A DNA stretch of 6,560 nucleotides from contig CAMIIO010000029.1 in the NCBI GenBank assembly GCA_946221065.1, positions 1 to 6,560 of the forward strand, written 5' to 3'. Below the pieces are notes generated by a model, which was given only the letters and a program-made list of their open reading frames with translations, did no database searches and was not told the origin of the DNA. This DNA comes from an uncultured Rothia sp. (lineage in GTDB: Bacteria; Actinomycetota; Actinomycetes; Actinomycetales; Micrococcaceae). Both the position numbers and the translations under genes were made by a program. Positions 5,240 through 6,560 of the stretch are shown piece after piece (position 1 is the first letter of the stretch; each line of letters begins with the position of its first letter).

Positions 5240-5446
5240 GAACGCCTTCTCTGTGAAGTCCCTTACGCAGAAGAGGGCGATCTATGAGGGTTCAGGCAGC
5301 TAAGAGTATGCTGTGGGCACTAGTGCTGATGATGTAAAGACTCACGCTCTGGTAGACTTTTAAAGGTAGCGACCCGCTGGTGGGGAAGACCAGCGAGCCG
5401 CTGGGGGATGATTCAAAGCATTGGGTTAGAGGTAACATTCAGTTGC
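5240..5446. other. Gene-free stretch with a small GC-rich hairpin
   Basis: No gene is supportable. CGCTGGT (5375-5381) and ACCAGCG (5389-5395) form a 7-bp stem with a seven-base purine loop (GGGGAAG), followed by another G-rich segment (CCGCTGGGGGATG). No T-run follows, so it is not a convincing terminator. It may belong to a structured RNA or be a binding site. Confidence 0.4.
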
Positions 5447-5475
5447 TTTGAGTTTCCTGAATGATTGTTTATAGT
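5447..5475 (+). promoter_or_regulatory. Promoter for the 5482-5685 transcript
   Basis: TTTGAG (5447-5452) and TATAGT (5470-5475) are 17 bp apart; with TTGAGT (5448-5453) the spacing is 16. Both resemble vegetative sigma-70/SigA elements, and transcription would begin near 5482. A strong terminator on the same strand 160 bp downstream supports a short transcription unit. Confidence 0.5.
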
Positions 5476-5519
5476 CTGACTTTAAAAAGTTACTTAAACA
5501 ACAGCAGGGGTGTGGAATC

Positions 5520-5597
5520 ATGTTAACTATTGAGCCCACAAATCCACCAAATGGCCGACAAAACCTGTTGTTTCTGTCGGCAAGAGCACTACACTAG
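5520..5597 (+). CDS. Possible 25-residue peptide inside the small transcript
   Basis: ATG 5520 follows AGGGG (5506-5510) at 9 bases, a fair ribosome binding site, and is the first start after the predicted transcription start. The peptide (MLTIEPTNPPNGR, then QNLLFLSARALH) is slightly basic with a hydrophobic patch (LLFL). It is too short for a membrane toxin of the usual kind and has no run of codons typical of attenuation leaders. The strong stem at 5554-5581 lies inside the frame, so its translation could control that fold. It may also be non-coding. Confidence 0.3.
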   Translation: MLTIEPTNPPNGRQNLLFLSARALH

Positions 5598-5640
5598 AGA
5601 GAGTATTCTCAAGACATTTTGAGACGCTTTAGAGTGCTAG

Positions 5641-5683
5641 ATACCCCGCATAGGCCTGTTTTCTTCTGTGCGGGGTATTTTTA
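5641..5683 (+). terminator. Intrinsic terminator of the small transcript
   Basis: ATACCCCGCA (5641-5650) pairs perfectly with TGCGGGGTAT (5669-5678) around an 18-nt loop, and TTTTTAT follows. It is the clearest plus-strand intrinsic terminator in the window. Confidence 0.85.
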
Positions 5684-5696
5684 TGAGCGTTCAGGT

Positions 5697-5825
5697 ATGC
5701 CCTGGTGGTTGTTATGGGCTGTAGAGAATGAGAAGTGGGTAGTTCCCTTCAGCTGTGAAGAGATAACCGGTGACATCACGAGACATCCCCTGCCTATAAG
5801 GACAAAACCTCTAGCCAGCCTCTGA
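5697..5825 (+). CDS. Doubtful small open frame (42 codons)
   Basis: A frame from ATG 5697 to TGA 5823-5825 would encode a peptide with a Trp-rich start (MPWWLLWAVENEKWVVPF) and a basic end. AGG stands four bases before the ATG, too close for a normal site. Extending the frame upstream to TTG 5619 would run through the terminator hairpin. I recognise no family. It may be chance; nothing else supportable lies between 5684 and 5967. Confidence 0.15.
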   Translation: MPWWLLWAVENEKWVVPFSCEEITGDITRHPLPIRTKPLASL

Positions 5826-5967
5826 GTGCTGTAGTAAATCTCTACTCTGACTAGGTCATATACTCAACAGGGTGGGCTTTCTAGACAACTAACCATCAAT
5901 GCGCCTGCCAGCTCGCCGAGAGAGCCCATATCCGGTACAGTAGGAACCAACAGCTTTTAGGTAATAC

Positions 5968-5996
5968 GAAAGCCCCTCTTTGCAGGAGGGGCTTTC
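5968..5996. terminator. Hairpin upstream of the replication-type gene, terminator-like
   Basis: GAAAGCCCCTC (5968-5978) pairs perfectly with GAGGGGCTTTC (5986-5996) around a TTTGCAG loop. T-runs after the stem are short on both strands (CTTTCC, CTTTCG). It could isolate the gene from upstream transcription or, if transcription starts before it, act as an attenuator in its leader. Confidence 0.6.
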
Positions 5997-6008
5997 CATA
6001 AGAATATG

Positions 6009-6042
6009 GGATGTCGCTTTCCGCCAAGATTGCTCGACATCC
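6009..6042 (+). promoter_or_regulatory. Leader hairpin before the replication-type gene
   Basis: GGATGTCG (6009-6016) pairs with CGACATCC (6035-6042), leaving an 18-nt loop, 30 bp before the ribosome binding site. Leader stem-loops of this kind are targets of antisense copy-control RNAs in some plasmids. I see no promoter that proves an antisense transcript here. Confidence 0.35.
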
Positions 6043-6072
6043 AGTTAGGAAACCTCTATGCACTTCATACAC

Positions 6073-6080
6073 AGGAGGTG
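6073..6080 (+). promoter_or_regulatory. Near-perfect ribosome binding site deciding the GTG start
   Basis: AGGAGGTG (6073-6080) matches the anti-Shine-Dalgarno sequence and stands five bases before GTG 6086. This fixes a GTG start that would otherwise be missed and predicts strong translation. Confidence 0.85.
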
Positions 6081-6085
6081 TTCCA

Positions 6086-6560
6086 GTGTCTAGTCTACCA
6101 GTAAGACACCGGGATACCGCAACACCACGGGCCAACGCCACATTTTTTGATCTTCTGGCAGCCCGCCCAGCAGGTACTGCCTCCCCCGACAACGCGCTGC
6201 CGTGGCGGCGTAGAGTGGCGCAGAAATATTTGAGTACGCTCTCAGCGACCAAAGCCCGCACGGCCCGGAAAATCATCGATTACATCAGCTACCGCTACCG
6301 TATCGGCGAGTACACCGCGCAATTCACCTATGCCGAAATAGCCTCTCACATCGGAGTATGCACTAAAACAGTTCAACGCTACATCCACGAACTCATCAAA
6401 CACCGCCTCCTCGCCATCGTCAGAAAAGGACGATCAGCAGCCTACAGCCGCACCAAACACAACGAAGCACCCATCTATACCCTCCTCATCCCATCCGATA
6501 CAAGAAAAAATGTCCACCCCTTAAGTTCTTTAAAGAAATCTGTTAAGTCCTTAAAGGACA
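6086..6560 (+). CDS. Winged-helix replication-type protein (Rep-like), 3' end outside the window
   Basis: The frame is open from GTG 6086 to the end of the window (158 codons). Residues 1-78 are basic, with an ATFFDLLAARPAG segment and a helix rich in Arg/Lys/Ala (KYLSTLSATKARTARKIIDY). Residues 79-104 form a helix-turn-helix (QFTYAEIASHIGVCTKTVQR, recognition helix CTKTVQRYIHEL). A wing follows with LLAIVRKGRSAAYSRTKHNE, then APIYTLLIP. This order (helix-turn-helix, then 'G...NxAxxYxLxxP') is what I know from replication or HTH proteins of actinobacterial plasmids and integrative elements, where it binds the origin. A role as a transcription regulator is the main alternative. The remaining C-terminus, expected to be long and basic, is outside. 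Repeats at 6521-6558 lie inside its coding sequence. Confidence 0.75.
   Translation, partial: MSSLPVRHRDTATPRANATFFDLLAARPAGTASPDNALPWRRRVAQKYLSTLSATKARTARKIIDYISYRYRIGEYTAQFTYAEIASHIGVCTKTVQRYIHELIKHRLLAIVRKGRSAAYSRTKHNEAPIYTLLIPSDTRKNVHPLSSLKKSVKSLKD
6521..6558. repeat. Two iteron-like repeats, 22-bp period, inside the Rep-like gene
   Basis: TTAAGTTCTTTAAAG (6521-6535) and TTAAGTCCTTAAAG (6543-6556) start exactly 22 bp apart. Each contains a small palindrome: TTCTTTAAAGAA (6526-6537) and TCCTTAAAGGA (6548-6558). Spacing of two helical turns is typical of iterons bound by Rep proteins. They are AT-rich against a GC-richer coding sequence. More copies may follow beyond the window. Confidence 0.5.

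Larger units (their letters stand above)
5482..5685 (+). ncRNA. Candidate structured small RNA or leader, promoter to terminator
   Basis: A promoter-like pair at 5447-5475 and an excellent terminator at 5641-5683 bound a unit of about 200 nt. Inside it are GCCGACAAAAC (5554-5564) with GTTTcTGTCGGC (5570-5581), an 11-bp stem with one bulged C and a five-base loop; TCTCAA (5607-5612) with TTGAGA (5619-5624); and AGCACT (5585-5590) with AGTGCT (5633-5638) enclosing the latter. The 25-codon open frame 5520-5597 lies over the first stem. It could be a trans-acting small RNA, a replicon copy-control or antitoxin RNA, or the mRNA of a tiny peptide. I know no family with this structure. Confidence 0.45.

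Noticed and set aside
5896..6276. 126-codon minus-strand open frame
   Set aside because: It lies antisense to the Rep-like gene, which has a consensus ribosome binding site and a recognisable winged-helix domain. The minus-strand product resembles no family and crosses the terminator hairpin at 5968-5996.

Overview
The window looks like accessory DNA from a mid-GC actinobacterium, probably a plasmid or an integrated element. The reasons are the resemblance of the replication-type protein at the right end to winged-helix Rep proteins of actinobacterial mobile elements, the transporter, MarR and methyltransferase sequence styles, and several starts with no Shine-Dalgarno sequence. I cannot name the genus. 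Intact genes are few. Much of the window is decayed genes and non-coding DNA rich in hairpins.

Layout. 1-1051: a long inverted repeat (90-164), then three small plus-strand genes (178-408, 438-746, 749-1051) with accessory-gene character; the last two are tightly coupled. 1053-1186: two strong hairpin terminators. The first has its T-run on the minus strand, so it should also stop minus-strand transcripts arriving from the right. 1225-1815: no convincing protein gene. Instead there is a series of large hairpins that carry related versions of one sequence, TCGTTCCTC (GAGGAACGA on the minus strand), in their loops. This is the most unusual part of the window. 1842-2716: remnants of a divergent MarR regulator / EamA transporter pair, apparently fused head to head by a deletion that removed both 5' ends. 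2769-3058: a small membrane protein gene with an apparent one-base frameshift in a G run. 3113-3724: a SAM-dependent methyltransferase gene complete except for two in-frame TGA codons.

3901-4455: an intact minus-strand RelB/RelE-type toxin-antitoxin operon whose operator lies on the antitoxin start. 4440-5446: intergenic DNA with a diverged direct repeat of about 145 bp (4797 and 5087). Each copy holds a short stem-loop, and one base pair in the stem differs by a compensatory change. 5447-5685: a promoter, a 25-codon open frame, several stem-loops and a very good terminator, together a candidate small RNA or small-peptide transcript. 5968-6560: a leader with two hairpins, a perfect ribosome binding site and the start of a replication-type winged-helix protein that runs off the window. 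Its coding sequence ends here in two 22-bp-spaced repeats resembling iterons.

The genes do not form one pathway. The plausible joint theme is maintenance of a mobile replicon (rep-like gene, toxin-antitoxin addiction, structured RNAs) alongside cargo or flanking genes that are being lost.
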